A DNA stretch of 64,000 nucleotides from assembly GCF_018332695.1 (NCBI RefSeq), contig NZ_BOQN01000011.1, positions 1 to 64,000 on the forward strand. The letters run 5' to 3'. The translations under genes were made by a program, and so were the position numbers. How positions within the stretch are numbered: position 1 is the stretch's first letter; every line of letters begins with the position of its first letter. Below the pieces are notes generated by a model, which had not been told where the DNA came from, ran no database searches, and saw only the letters and a program-made list of their open reading frames with translations. This stretch comes from Paractinoplanes toevensis (GTDB lineage: Bacteria > Actinomycetota > Actinomycetes > Mycobacteriales > Micromonosporaceae). Shown here piece by piece: positions 1 to 10,507 of this stretch.

Positions 1-318
1 CGCCAGGGTGCTCGCCGGGGCCGGGCCTCGCCGTAGCGCGCCGAAGATGGCCGGCACCAGCTCCGGGCGGTAGTCGACCACGTAGATGGTTTCCTTGACG
101 ACGTCGTCCCAGGTCGCGCCGGCCGCGGTCAGCAGCTCGGTGATGTTCTCGGCGATCTTCGCGGCCTGGGCGGCGTGGTCGCCGGCGCCGATCAGCCGGC
201 CGTCGGTGTCCCAGGCGACCTGGCCGGAGAGATAAAGCATGCCGCCGGCGGTCACGCCCTGGCTGATCACGTCGGGGACGGCGAAGACGGTGGGCGGGTT
301 GAGGCGTTCGATTCTCAT
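1..318 (-). CDS. RidA/YjgF-family protein (3' end cut by the window edge)
   Basis: The reverse-strand reading begins MRIERLNPPTVFAVPDVISQ and continues with GGMLYLSGQVAWDTDG, the usual start of the RidA/YjgF/UK114 family, whose members hydrolyse reactive enamine/imine intermediates or serve as accessory enzymes in degradation pathways. About 106 codons are visible and the C-terminal part, including the conserved arginine region, lies outside the window. The ATG overlaps the stop codon of the upstream flavin monooxygenase gene by four bases (ATGA), so the two are almost certainly translated from one message. That pairing suggests a job in clearing an intermediate made by the monooxygenase, which is inference. 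The family call is secure; the substrate is unknown. Confidence 0.85.
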   Translation of the reverse strand, partial: MRIERLNPPTVFAVPDVISQGVTAGGMLYLSGQVAWDTDGRLIGAGDHAAQAAKIAENITELLTAAGATWDDVVKETIYVVDYRPELVPAIFGALRRGPAPASTLA

Positions 319-1556
319 GCGAGGTGTCCGTCCGGTCGTACGAGTCCTGCTTCGGTCTTGATGTGCCTGCCGGTTCTTAGGCGCTCGAAGAGCGTGCCGT
401 CGTGGTCGGGCACGCGCCGGCCGGTCGCGTAGGCCACGTCCAGGCCGGACAGTCGTTCGGCGAGCTGCCGGGACATGTCCGGTGCGGTGGCGATCAGCCG
501 GCTCAGCAGCGCCCGCAGTGCCTGGCCCTCCGGTGTCCAGCCGGTCATCAGGGCGGTCTGGGCCCGGGTGTGTTCGAGCAGGGCGGCGCCGACCGGGTGG
601 CGTTCCTCGTGATAGGTGTCGAGGAGGGCATCGGAGGCTCGCCCGGTCACCACCGCGGCGAGTTTCCAGCCCAGGTTGTGGGCGTCCTGGATGCCGACGT
701 TCATGCCTACGCCGCCGGTGGGGAAGTGCTGGTGCGCGGCGTCGCCGGCCAGCAGCACCGAGCCCTGGCGGTAGACCGTCGCCTGCCGGGTGGTGTTGCC
801 GAAGCGGGACAGCCAGACCGGGTCGCGCAGGCCGAGATCGGTGCCGGTGATGCGCCGCACCGACGCGCGCAGGTCGTCGAGGGTCAGCTCGCCGGGGCGG
901 TTGTCCGACGGGTCGGCGCCGACCAGCCGGGTGATCCCGCCGCCCATCGGCACCATCATCAGCCCGCCGCCGGGGCCGGCGTAGTTCGCGAACCGTGGCT
1001 GGTCGAGCACCACGTCGCCGAGGAATCCCCAGGTGGTGGCGTCGGTGCCGGGGAAGTCGATGCCGGCCGCGGTGCGCACGACGCTGCGGGTTCCGTCGCA
1101 GCCGGCCACGTAGCGGCCCGGCACGATCTCGCCGCCGGTCAGTTCGACGCCGCGATCGGCGAGGCCGATCACCCGGCAACCCCGGCGGATGGTGGCGCCG
1201 AGTGCGCGGGCGCGGGCTTCGAGCAGTTCCTCGGTACGGGCCTGGGGCAGCGCGAGGGTGAAGGGGTACGGCGTATCCAGCACCGCGAAGTCCAGCCGGT
1301 CGGGGAGCCCGCCGAAGTGACCGTTCGGGATGCGTACGCCCTCGGCCAGGAACGTCTCCGCGACGCCGCGGCAGTCGAGGATCTCGATGGTGCGGGGGTG
1401 GATCGTCAACGCCTTCGAGTTCGGGTCCCGCTCGGTTCTGGTTTCCAGCACGGTGACGGTGGCGCCGCCCAGCCGCAGTTCGCCGGCGAGCCACAGGCCG
1501 GTCGGCCCGGCTCCGACAATGACGACATCGCTCTCTTGGTCACTGACCAAATTCAT
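315..1556 (-). CDS. FAD-dependent aromatic-ring monooxygenase (PheA/TfdB-type)
   Basis: 413 residues. The N-terminus carries the FAD-binding Rossmann motif GAGPTG (about residues 16-21). The second FAD motif GDAAHQHFPTGGVGMNVGIQ is typical of group A flavoprotein hydroxylases such as phenol hydroxylase-like and rifampicin monooxygenase-like enzymes, which use NAD(P)H and O2 to hydroxylate aromatic substrates. The C-terminal thioredoxin-like domain seen in enzymes of about 490-540 residues is cut down to a short tail, so this is a compact member. The start at 1556 is chosen because a -10 element ends six bases upstream, predicting a leaderless transcript. The first operator overlaps codons 3-7. 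It diverges from a tetR gene with only 20 bases between start codons, so induction by the regulator's ligand is likely. A role in antibiotic or xenobiotic modification is possible but not shown. Confidence 0.85.
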   Translation of the reverse strand: MNLVSDQESDVVIVGAGPTGLWLAGELRLGGATVTVLETRTERDPNSKALTIHPRTIEILDCRGVAETFLAEGVRIPNGHFGGLPDRLDFAVLDTPYPFTLALPQARTEELLEARARALGATIRRGCRVIGLADRGVELTGGEIVPGRYVAGCDGTRSVVRTAAGIDFPGTDATTWGFLGDVVLDQPRFANYAGPGGGLMMVPMGGGITRLVGADPSDNRPGELTLDDLRASVRRITGTDLGLRDPVWLSRFGNTTRQATVYRQGSVLLAGDAAHQHFPTGGVGMNVGIQDAHNLGWKLAAVVTGRASDALLDTYHEERHPVGAALLEHTRAQTALMTGWTPEGQALRALLSRLIATAPDMSRQLAERLSGLDVAYATGRRVPDHDGTLFERLRTGRHIKTEAGLVRPDGHLA

Positions 1557-1584
1557 GCGGCGAGTACACTTGGTCAGTGACCAA
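1536..1584. promoter_or_regulatory. Twin palindromic operators between monooxygenase and tetR
   Basis: Two 15-bp perfect palindromes, TTGGTCACTGACCAA (1536-1550) and TTGGTCAGTGACCAA (1570-1584), differ only in the central base and lie 34 bp apart centre to centre. The left one falls inside codons of the monooxygenase, and the right one covers the GTG start of tetR. Such paired dyads beside a tetR gene are typical of autoregulated TetR systems; binding by this regulator is inferred. Confidence 0.8.
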
Positions 1585-1591
1585 GAGTCAA
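1543..1591. promoter_or_regulatory. Divergent leaderless promoters for monooxygenase and tetR
   Basis: Reverse strand: TTGACT (1591-1586), 17-bp spacer, TGTACT (1568-1563), then six bases to the ATG at 1556. The right operator fills the spacer almost exactly. Forward strand: CTGACC (1543-1548, overlapping the left operator), 16-bp spacer, TACACT (1565-1570), then six bases to the GTG at 1577. Both start codons fall at the predicted +1, so both mRNAs are predicted to be leaderless, and a repressor bound at either dyad would block both. Confidence 0.7.
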
Positions 1592-2146
1592 GGGGATGTG
1601 GTGCGGACCGCTCTGGCGATCCTCGACGAGCACGGCGCCGCCGCCGTCTCCATCCGGGCGATCGCGGAGCGGCTCGGCGTACACATGAATGCGGTGTTGT
1701 GGCACGCCAAGAGCCGGGCCCGGCTCGGCGAGCTGATGGCCGACGCGATCGTCGGCGGCGTCCGCCTCGACGGCCTGCCGGCCGGCTGGCGCGAGCGGGC
1801 CGCCGAGATCGTCCGGCGCTACCGGCGCGCGCTGCTCGCCCACCGCGACGGCGCTGCCGTGGTGACCGGCACCTACGCGGCCGAGCCGGCCACCCTCGAC
1901 GTCGCCGAGGCGCTGATCGGCGCCCTGCTCGACGGCGGCCGGCCGGAGCGCGACGCCGCCTGGACGTGCTGGAGCCTGGTCTACTTCACGCTCGGGCTCA
2001 CTCAGGAGGAGCAGGCCGGGCCCAGCCGCTTCACCCCCGAGCTGCAGGTCGGCGACCGTCCCGCGCTCCGCCGGGTGCTGCCCCACCTGACGGTGGACAG
2101 CTTCGACGAACGCTTCGAGTACGGCCTGGCTAGGCTGCTTTCATGA
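1577..2146 (+). CDS. TetR-family transcriptional regulator
   Basis: 189 residues. The N-terminal helix-turn-helix spans about residues 8-55 (TALAILDEHGAAAVSIRAIA, then ERLGVHMNAVLWHAKSRARL), and the C-terminal part resembles the TetR_C ligand-binding domain. The GTG start at 1577 lies inside the right-hand palindrome and six bases after a -10 element. It is transcribed divergently from the flavin monooxygenase and is followed, with an ATGA overlap, by an S33-family hydrolase, so regulator and hydrolase form an operon. It probably represses both itself and the monooxygenase-ridA operon until a small aromatic ligand binds. The family is clear; the ligand is not. Confidence 0.88.
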   Translation: MTKSQGDVVRTALAILDEHGAAAVSIRAIAERLGVHMNAVLWHAKSRARLGELMADAIVGGVRLDGLPAGWRERAAEIVRRYRRALLAHRDGAAVVTGTYAAEPATLDVAEALIGALLDGGRPERDAAWTCWSLVYFTLGLTQEEQAGPSRFTPELQVGDRPALRRVLPHLTVDSFDERFEYGLARLLS

Positions 2147-3390
2147 TCGCTCACCCGGGGCTGCGCTTCGCCGATCACACCGTCACCGTGCCGCTCGACC
2201 ACCGGCGGCCGGGTGCGGAGACGATCGAGGTGTTCGCCCGCGAGGTGGTGGCGGCCGACCGGGCCGGCGACGACCTGCCGTGGTTGCTGTTGCTGCAGGG
2301 CGGGCCGGGCGGCAAGGCGCCGCGGCCGGTGCGGGCCGAGAGCTGGATCGGCCGGGCCGTGCGCACCCACCGGGTGTTGCTGCTCGACCAGCGTGGCACC
2401 GGCCGTTCGCCACTGGGCGCGGAGGGCCGCACGCCGGAGGAGCTGGCCGACCACCTCAAGCTGTTCCGCGCCGACAGCATCGTCGCCGACGCCGAGATCC
2501 TGCGCGAGCGGGTGGCCGGCGGCACCAGGTGGGACACCCTCGGCCAGAGCTACGGCGGTTTCGTCACCATGGCCTACCTGTCGCAGGCCCCGCAGGGCCT
2601 GCGCAACTGCTTCATCACCGGCGGCCTGCCCGGCCTGACCGCGACCGCCGACGAGGTGTACGCCCGCACCTATCCGCGGGTCGCCGCGAAGAACGCCGAG
2701 TACTACCGGGCGTTCCCGGACGACGCGGCCGCGGTCCGCCGGATCGCCGACCATCTCGCCGGCACGGACGTCCGGCTGCCCGACGGCGACCGGCTGACCG
2801 TCGAGCGGTTCCGCTTCCTCGGCAGCATGTTCGGCATGAGCGACGGCTACGCCCAGCTGCACTGGCTGCTCGACGAGGCCTGGCACGGCGACCGGCTGTC
2901 GGACACCTTCCGGTACGAGGTGATGGCCCTGACCGGCTTCGTCGGCCAGCCACTGTTCGCGCTGCAGGAGTACTGCTACGGCCAGGCGAACGGCCCGACC
3001 GGCTGGGCCGCGGCGCACGCCATCCGGAACTATCCGGCGTTCGCCGCCGACGCCGACCCGCTGCTGTTCACCGGCGAGATGATGTACCCCTGGATGTTCG
3101 AGCAGATCGCCGCGCTACGCCCGTTCGCCGGCGCCGCCCACCTGCTGGCCGAGGCCGACGACTGGCCGGCCCTCTACGATTCCGAGCGCCTGGCCGCCAA
3201 CGAGGTGCCGGTGCTGGCCGCGGTCTACGCCGACGACATGTACGTCGACGCCGGCCTCTCCCTGGACACGGCCGCGGCGGTGGGCAACGTCCGCACCTGG
3301 GTGACCAACGAACACGAGCACGACGGCCTGCGCACCTCGGGCGACGCGGTGCTGTCCCACCTGATGGAGATGGCCGCCGGCCTACGCTGA
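2143..3390 (+). CDS. Alpha/beta hydrolase, proline iminopeptidase-like (S33)
   Basis: 415 residues. Oxyanion-hole region LLLLQGGPGGKAPRP near residue 50, the loop VLLLDQRGTGRSPLG, and the nucleophile elbow GQSYGG near residue 130 are the standard signature of S33 prolyl aminopeptidase-type alpha/beta hydrolases. The length is close to the long subgroup of this family (about 420-430 residues). No signal peptide is visible, so it is cytoplasmic. The ATG overlaps the tetR stop (ATGA), so the gene is translationally coupled to the regulator. The acid and base residues are expected in the C-terminal third, with the histidine probably in TNEHEHDGLR. The product may be a detoxifying esterase or peptidase rather than a dedicated proline peptidase. 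Confidence 0.85.
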   Translation: MIAHPGLRFADHTVTVPLDHRRPGAETIEVFAREVVAADRAGDDLPWLLLLQGGPGGKAPRPVRAESWIGRAVRTHRVLLLDQRGTGRSPLGAEGRTPEELADHLKLFRADSIVADAEILRERVAGGTRWDTLGQSYGGFVTMAYLSQAPQGLRNCFITGGLPGLTATADEVYARTYPRVAAKNAEYYRAFPDDAAAVRRIADHLAGTDVRLPDGDRLTVERFRFLGSMFGMSDGYAQLHWLLDEAWHGDRLSDTFRYEVMALTGFVGQPLFALQEYCYGQANGPTGWAAAHAIRNYPAFAADADPLLFTGEMMYPWMFEQIAALRPFAGAAHLLAEADDWPALYDSERLAANEVPVLAAVYADDMYVDAGLSLDTAAAVGNVRTWVTNEHEHDGLRTSGDAVLSHLMEMAAGLR

Positions 3391-4075
3391 TGCCGATCGA
3401 CCCTGTGTCGCCAGATCGCCGCGTCGCGGGCGTTCGAGATCTTCATCGTCGTCACGATCGGCGCCAACGCCGTGGTTCTCTGCCTGGAGACCTATCGCGA
3501 CCTGGCCGAGGCCATCCCGCCGCTGCACTGGCTCGAATGGCTGTTCCGGGCCATCTTCGTGATCGAGATCGTGATCCGGATCCTCGCCTACGGCCGCCGC
3601 CCGCAGGACTTCTTCAAGCACGGCTGGAACGGCCGGGGGTCGGCGGATTCCTGGCGCTCGCGCTGGTCACGTTCTATGTGTACGGGATGGCCGGCTGGCT
3701 GATCTTCGAGGAGGCCTACCCCGAGCAGTACGGCACGATCGGCCGCGCGTGATCACGCTGTTCGTGCTGCTTTCCCGGGAAACCCTGCCCGACCTGATCG
3801 AGCAGGGCATGGCACTGTCCCCGTGGACGCTGGTCTACTACGTCAGCTACGTGCTGATCACGGTCAACCTGCTGCTCAACATCCTGATCGCGGTCATCGT
3901 CAACTCCATGGAGGAGGCCCGCCGCCTGGAGATGACCGAGGCCCTCGGCACCGACGACGACGGTGACGGCATCCCCGACGACATCGACCGCATCATGATC
4001 AGCCAACGCCTGGACGACCTGCGCACCACGAGCGCCGAACTGGAACGCGAACTACGCATCGACCGCAACGACTGA
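3390..4075 (+). pseudogene. Decayed voltage-gated ion channel (S3-S4 region lost, frameshifted)
   Basis: Three reading frames together spell a six-helix cation-channel subunit with the middle missing. Frame 1 gives S1 (AFEIFIVVTIGANAVVLCLE) and S2 (LEWLFRAIFVIEIVIRILAY) ending at FFKHGWN. Near 3640 the coding jumps to frame 3 at VGGFLALALVTFYVYGMAGW (S5), so S3 and the arginine-bearing S4 are absent. Frame 3 stops at about 3750 and frame 2 carries on through the pore region (LLSRETLPDLIEQG) and S6 (VNLLLNILIAVIVNSMEEAR). The tail holds an acidic loop TDDDGDGIPDDID that resembles a calcium-binding thrombospondin type 3 repeat. The only ATG (3390, overlapping the hydrolase stop) is in frame 3, so another frameshift separates it from S1. 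Sequencing error could explain single shifts but not the loss of two helices. Confidence 0.75.
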
Positions 4076-4406
4076 CCCTGCGGCATCGACGATTCGCAGC
4101 TGGGAGCCGGTGGTCCTGCCCGGTCTGCTCGCGATGTCGGAGTTGCCGGCCGTGACATTTCGGATCTTGCCGTACGACGTCGGCGAGCATCCGCTGCTGG
4201 GCGCGTCGATCGCGATTCTGGACTTCCCGGAGCCCACCGACTCGGGCCTCGTCTACCTGGAAGGTTTCGGCCGGTCGCGGAACTTCCTCCGGCTTGCGAA
4301 CGAGGTCGCTCGGTACCGGGACGAGTTCGAACTGCTGAGCCGGCGTTGTCTCGACCGGCGGCGGACGACCGCGATGATCGACGGCGTTCTCGACCGCAAC
4401 GACTGA
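4059..4406. repeat. 17-bp direct repeat bracketing the DUF5753-like remnant
   Basis: TCGACCGCAACGACTGA occurs at 4059-4075 (last codons of the channel pseudogene) and again at 4390-4406 (last codons of the next remnant). Both copies end exactly in the stop codon, so the two proteins share the C-terminal residues DRND. The 331-bp period suggests that the remnant was brought in, or rearranged, by recombination at this sequence. Confidence 0.75.
4110..4406 (+). pseudogene. Remnant of a DUF5753 (Scr1-type) regulator effector domain
   Basis: 98 codons from a GTG. Read slightly upstream in the same frame it gives SWEPVVLPGLL, like the start of the DUF5753 domain that follows an XRE helix-turn-helix in many actinomycete regulators. 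It then passes straight to AMSELPAVTFRILPYDVGEH, PLLGASIAILDFPEP and LVYLEGF, like the end of that domain. The roughly 90 residues normally between them and the whole N-terminal helix-turn-helix are missing. Intact relatives have about 270-290 residues. It is therefore read as an internally deleted fragment without a DNA-binding part; a short antitoxin-like or stand-alone protein cannot be excluded. It is enclosed by a 17-bp direct repeat. Confidence 0.6.
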
Positions 4407-4419
4407 GCGAACGCCGACT

Positions 4420-4447
4420 GCGGCCGCCGGCCGGAGCCGGCGGCCGC
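4420..4447. terminator. Hairpin terminator between convergent genes
   Basis: A perfect 12-bp stem (GCGGCCGCCGGC, 4420-4431, with its complement at 4436-4447) and a 4-base loop CGGA sit between the DUF5753 remnant and the convergent chemoreceptor gene. There is no T-run, as is common for actinomycete terminators. It could serve both strands. Confidence 0.65.
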
Positions 4448-4457
4448 GGTTCGGCGG

Positions 4458-6047
4458 TCAGTACTTGAAGGTCGCCACCAGGCTGGTGAGGTCGCCGGAC
4501 ATCCGGGCCAGTTCGGCCGTGGCCTGCCGGGTGTGGGCGACGCCCTCGCTGGTGTGGTGGGCGGCGTCGGCGACGCCGGTGATGGTCTGCGAGATCTCCA
4601 TGGTGCCGCCGGCCGCCTCGGTCACGCTGCGATTCATCTCGGCGGTGGTGGCGGTCTGCTCCTCGACGGCGGACGCGATCGTGGTCTGGAAGTCGCTGAT
4701 CCGAGTGATCACGTCGGTGATCATCTCGATCGCGGAGACCGCGCCGCCGGCGTCGGACTGGATCGCCTCGACCCGCCGGGAGATCTCCTCGGTGGCCTTC
4801 GCAGTCTCCTGGGCGAGGTCCTTGACCTCGGAGGCGACGACCGCGAAGCCCTTGCCGGCCTCGCCCGCCCGGGCCGCCTCGATGGTGGCGTTGAGGGCGA
4901 GCAGGTTGGTCTGCTCGGCGATCGAGGTGATCACCTTGATCACGTTGCCGATCTCCGCGGACGAGACGCTGAGCTGGTTCATCGTGACCGACGTGGCGTT
5001 GGCCGCGGTGACCGCCTCGGTGGCGACCCGGGCCGCCTCGGAGGCGTTCTGGGAGATCTCCCGGATCGCGGCGGCCATCTCCTCGCCGCCGGCCGACACC
5101 GTGGTGACGCTGGCCGAGACCTCGCCGGCCGTGTTGGACACCGCGGCCGCCTGGCGGGAGGTCTCGGTGGCCGAGCCGGCGATCTGCTCGGCGGTCGCCG
5201 AGATCTCCTCGGTGGCGGCGGCCAGGTCGGTCGCGGAGTTGTTGATCGTCGACACGGTGGAGCGCAGCCGGTCGACCGCGGTGTCGAGCGCGCGACCCAT
5301 CCTGCCCGGCTCGTCGCCGCTGGTCAGCCCGGTGCGGTGGGTCAGGTCACCGTCGGCCAGCGCTTCGGCCACCTCCTCGACCTTCCGCAGCGAGCGGACG
5401 ATCGAGCGGCTGACCAGTTGGCCGATCAGGCCGGCGAGCAGCAGGCCGCCGACCATCAGGCCGATCGAGAGGGTCCGGCTGTCCCGGTAGGCGTCGCGGG
5501 CGGCCGCGTCGGCGGTGACCGCTTCCTTGTTCTCCGCGGCCAGCAGGCTCTCGACGTTCGTGCCGATCTTCTCCATGAGCGGCACCACCGTGTCGGTGCG
5601 CACCTTGGTCCAGGTGGCCGTGTCGCCCGCTTCCGCGGCCGGGATCAGCTTGTTCTGCACCGCTTCGACGTACTCGTCCCAGTCCTGCTGGAGGGCGTCG
5701 ACGGTGACGTCGGTGGTGCTGGCCGCGCGGTAGGCGTCGAGGGCGGTCTCGAATGCCGCCGCGTCGGTCTTGAACGCGGCCGAGTATTTCTGGGTGGACG
5801 CGGCGTCGGTGGCCAGCATCAGGTTCGCGGTGTCCAGGCGGGCGGTGATGGCGGCGGCCCGGGCGTCGCCGAGCGCACTGACCGACAGCAGATTGTGCTC
5901 GTAGATCTTGTCCGCCGCCGAGCTGGCCTTCGACAGCGACATCAGCCCGGTGATGCCGATGGCCAGGGCGGCAGCACCGGCCACGCCGACTGAGCTGAGA
6001 ATCTTCACGCCGGTGGGCAGGTCACCGAAATTACGGCGGTTTTTCAC
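4458..6047 (-). CDS. Methyl-accepting chemotaxis protein
   Basis: 529 residues. A short cytoplasmic N-terminus is followed by a first membrane helix (about residues 14-34, [20 protein letters not shown]) and a four-helix-bundle periplasmic-type sensor of about 150 residues. A second membrane helix ([20 protein letters not shown], near residue 195), a HAMP domain and a long coiled-coil signalling domain complete it. The hairpin tip [20 protein letters not shown] is the invariant CheA/CheW contact region. No C-terminal CheR-tethering pentapeptide is seen. The GTG start has AAAGG about nine bases upstream. Chemoreceptors imply a flagellated stage, consistent with a zoospore-forming genus such as Actinoplanes. 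No che genes are in the window, so it is an orphan receptor; the ligand is unknown. Confidence 0.93.
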   Translation of the reverse strand: MKNRRNFGDLPTGVKILSSVGVAGAAALAIGITGLMSLSKASSAADKIYEHNLLSVSALGDARAAAITARLDTANLMLATDAASTQKYSAAFKTDAAAFETALDAYRAASTTDVTVDALQQDWDEYVEAVQNKLIPAAEAGDTATWTKVRTDTVVPLMEKIGTNVESLLAAENKEAVTADAAARDAYRDSRTLSIGLMVGGLLLAGLIGQLVSRSIVRSLRKVEEVAEALADGDLTHRTGLTSGDEPGRMGRALDTAVDRLRSTVSTINNSATDLAAATEEISATAEQIAGSATETSRQAAAVSNTAGEVSASVTTVSAGGEEMAAAIREISQNASEAARVATEAVTAANATSVTMNQLSVSSAEIGNVIKVITSIAEQTNLLALNATIEAARAGEAGKGFAVVASEVKDLAQETAKATEEISRRVEAIQSDAGGAVSAIEMITDVITRISDFQTTIASAVEEQTATTAEMNRSVTEAAGGTMEISQTITGVADAAHHTSEGVAHTRQATAELARMSGDLTSLVATFKY

Positions 6048-6119
6048 GGGAGCGCCTTTCGCGTCGCGCTGACGGGATCGTCACGTACCGCTATTGATCG
6101 GCGACCGAGGGTGCTACTT

Positions 6120-6170
6120 GATGCATCCTGCACCAGAATGCATTCTGCCCCGGCCGGTACGGTCGTCGAT
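6120..6170 (+). promoter_or_regulatory. Palindromic operators and -10 before the beta-lactamase-like gene
   Basis: An 8-bp palindrome GATGCATC (6120-6127) and a 14-bp palindrome CAGAATGCATTCTG (6134-6147) share the core ATGCAT, 17 bp apart centre to centre. A -10 like TACGGT (6158-6163) ends seven bases before the ATG at 6171, predicting a leaderless mRNA. No good -35 is seen, and the second palindrome occupies that position. Likely a regulator site; the binding protein is unknown. Confidence 0.45.
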
Positions 6171-7505
6171 ATGGACCTTCAGGGATTGCTCGACGAGGCG
6201 GCGAAACGACACGGGGTGCCGGGTGCGGCCGTCGCGGTCGGTGCCGGTGGAGACCTGTTCGAGGCGGCCACCGGCGTGGTCAATCGGGACACCGGGGTGG
6301 AAACGACCCCGGACGCCGTGTTCCAGATCGGTTCGGTCACCAAGGTGTGGACCGCCTCGCTGGTGATGCAGCTGGTCGCCGAGGGAGTGGTGGAGCTCGA
6401 CGCGCCGGTGCGCGGCTATCTGCCGGAGTTCGGGGTGGTCGATCGCGCGGCGACCGAGTCCGTGACGGTTCGCCAGCTGCTGACGCACACCGGCGGCTTC
6501 GAGGGTGACCTGTTCGAGGACACCGGGCGCGGCGACGACGCCCTCGCGAAGCTGCTCGCGTTCATGCACACCCACGCCACCCCGGTGCACCCGCCGGGCG
6601 CGATGCACTCGTACGCCAACTCCGGTTTCTGCGTCCTCGGCGCGCTCGTCGCGAAGCTGCGCGGCAGCACCTGGGAGTCGGTGATGCGGGAACGGCTGGT
6701 CGAGCCGCTCGGCGTCACCCATCTGACGCTGTACCCGGAGGAGGGGTTGTGGTTCCGGGCGGCGGTGGGCCACCTGGGCGAGGAGCGGCACGTCGCCCGG
6801 GCCGATCTGCCCCGCTCCAACGCCCCGGCCGGGTCGACCCCGGCCGCCGCGCCGCGCGAGCTGGTCCGGTTCGGCCGGATGTTCCTGGCCGACGGCGTGG
6901 CCGCGGACGGCACCCGGGTGCTGCCGGCCGGCACGTTCGCCACGATGCTGGAACCGCAGGTCACCGTGCCGGCGCTGGGCGAGCGGTACGTGGCCCGCTG
7001 GGGTCTCGGGTTCGAGCTGTTCGACCACGACGGCGTGGTGGTGGCCGGCCACGACGGCGGCACCATCGGCCAGAGCGCGTGCTGGCGGATCGTGCCGGGC
7101 CGGGACGTCGTCGTCGCGGTCTCCGCGAACGGGCCGGACGCCACGCCGCTGATCGACGACGTACTGGCCGCGGTCCTGGCCGACACGGCCGGCATCCGGC
7201 TGCCGGAGCGGCTGCGGCCGCCCACCGAGCCGGTGCCCTTCGACCCAAGTCCCTACGTCGGCAGCTTCGAAGGACCGCTCGCCCGTTACGAGGTGGCCGC
7301 GGCCGACGGTGGCCTGGACATCACCACGATCCCGCGGGGTCTCGCCGCCGAGGTGGGCGAGAAACCGAAGACCGCCCGCTGCGTCGCCCTCGGCGACGAC
7401 TGCTTCGTCGCGGTGGAGAAGGAGGAGGGCGTCCACCTGGTGGCGAAGTTCGTCGAGGGCGGACGCTACCTCTACGGCGGCGGGCGAGCGATCCCGCGAG
7501 TCTGA
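6171..7505 (+). CDS. Serine beta-lactamase-like hydrolase (class C/DD-peptidase fold)
   Basis: 444 residues. The motifs of the beta-lactamase/penicillin-binding-protein fold are in order: SVTK (SxxK nucleophile and base) near residue 60, YANSG (YxN) near 150, and GHDGGTIG (an HxG variant of KTG) near 290. A C-terminal domain of about 90 residues follows, like the DUF3471-type tail of many such hydrolases. No signal peptide is visible, so a cytoplasmic esterase or peptidase is likelier than a resistance enzyme. An upstream GTG (6111) is in frame, but the ATG at 6171 fits the -10 element and the family N-terminus (MDLQGLLDEAAKRHGVPGAA). It converges on the glycyl-tRNA synthetase gene, with adjacent stop codons. 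Confidence 0.85.
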   Translation: MDLQGLLDEAAKRHGVPGAAVAVGAGGDLFEAATGVVNRDTGVETTPDAVFQIGSVTKVWTASLVMQLVAEGVVELDAPVRGYLPEFGVVDRAATESVTVRQLLTHTGGFEGDLFEDTGRGDDALAKLLAFMHTHATPVHPPGAMHSYANSGFCVLGALVAKLRGSTWESVMRERLVEPLGVTHLTLYPEEGLWFRAAVGHLGEERHVARADLPRSNAPAGSTPAAAPRELVRFGRMFLADGVAADGTRVLPAGTFATMLEPQVTVPALGERYVARWGLGFELFDHDGVVVAGHDGGTIGQSACWRIVPGRDVVVAVSANGPDATPLIDDVLAAVLADTAGIRLPERLRPPTEPVPFDPSPYVGSFEGPLARYEVAAADGGLDITTIPRGLAAEVGEKPKTARCVALGDDCFVAVEKEEGVHLVAKFVEGGRYLYGGGRAIPRV

Positions 7506-10463
<2,958 letters not shown>

Positions 10464-10507
10464 GGTGGGCAAGTCTAGGAGAGCGGCCGAGAGGGTAGGT
10501 ACGGAAT

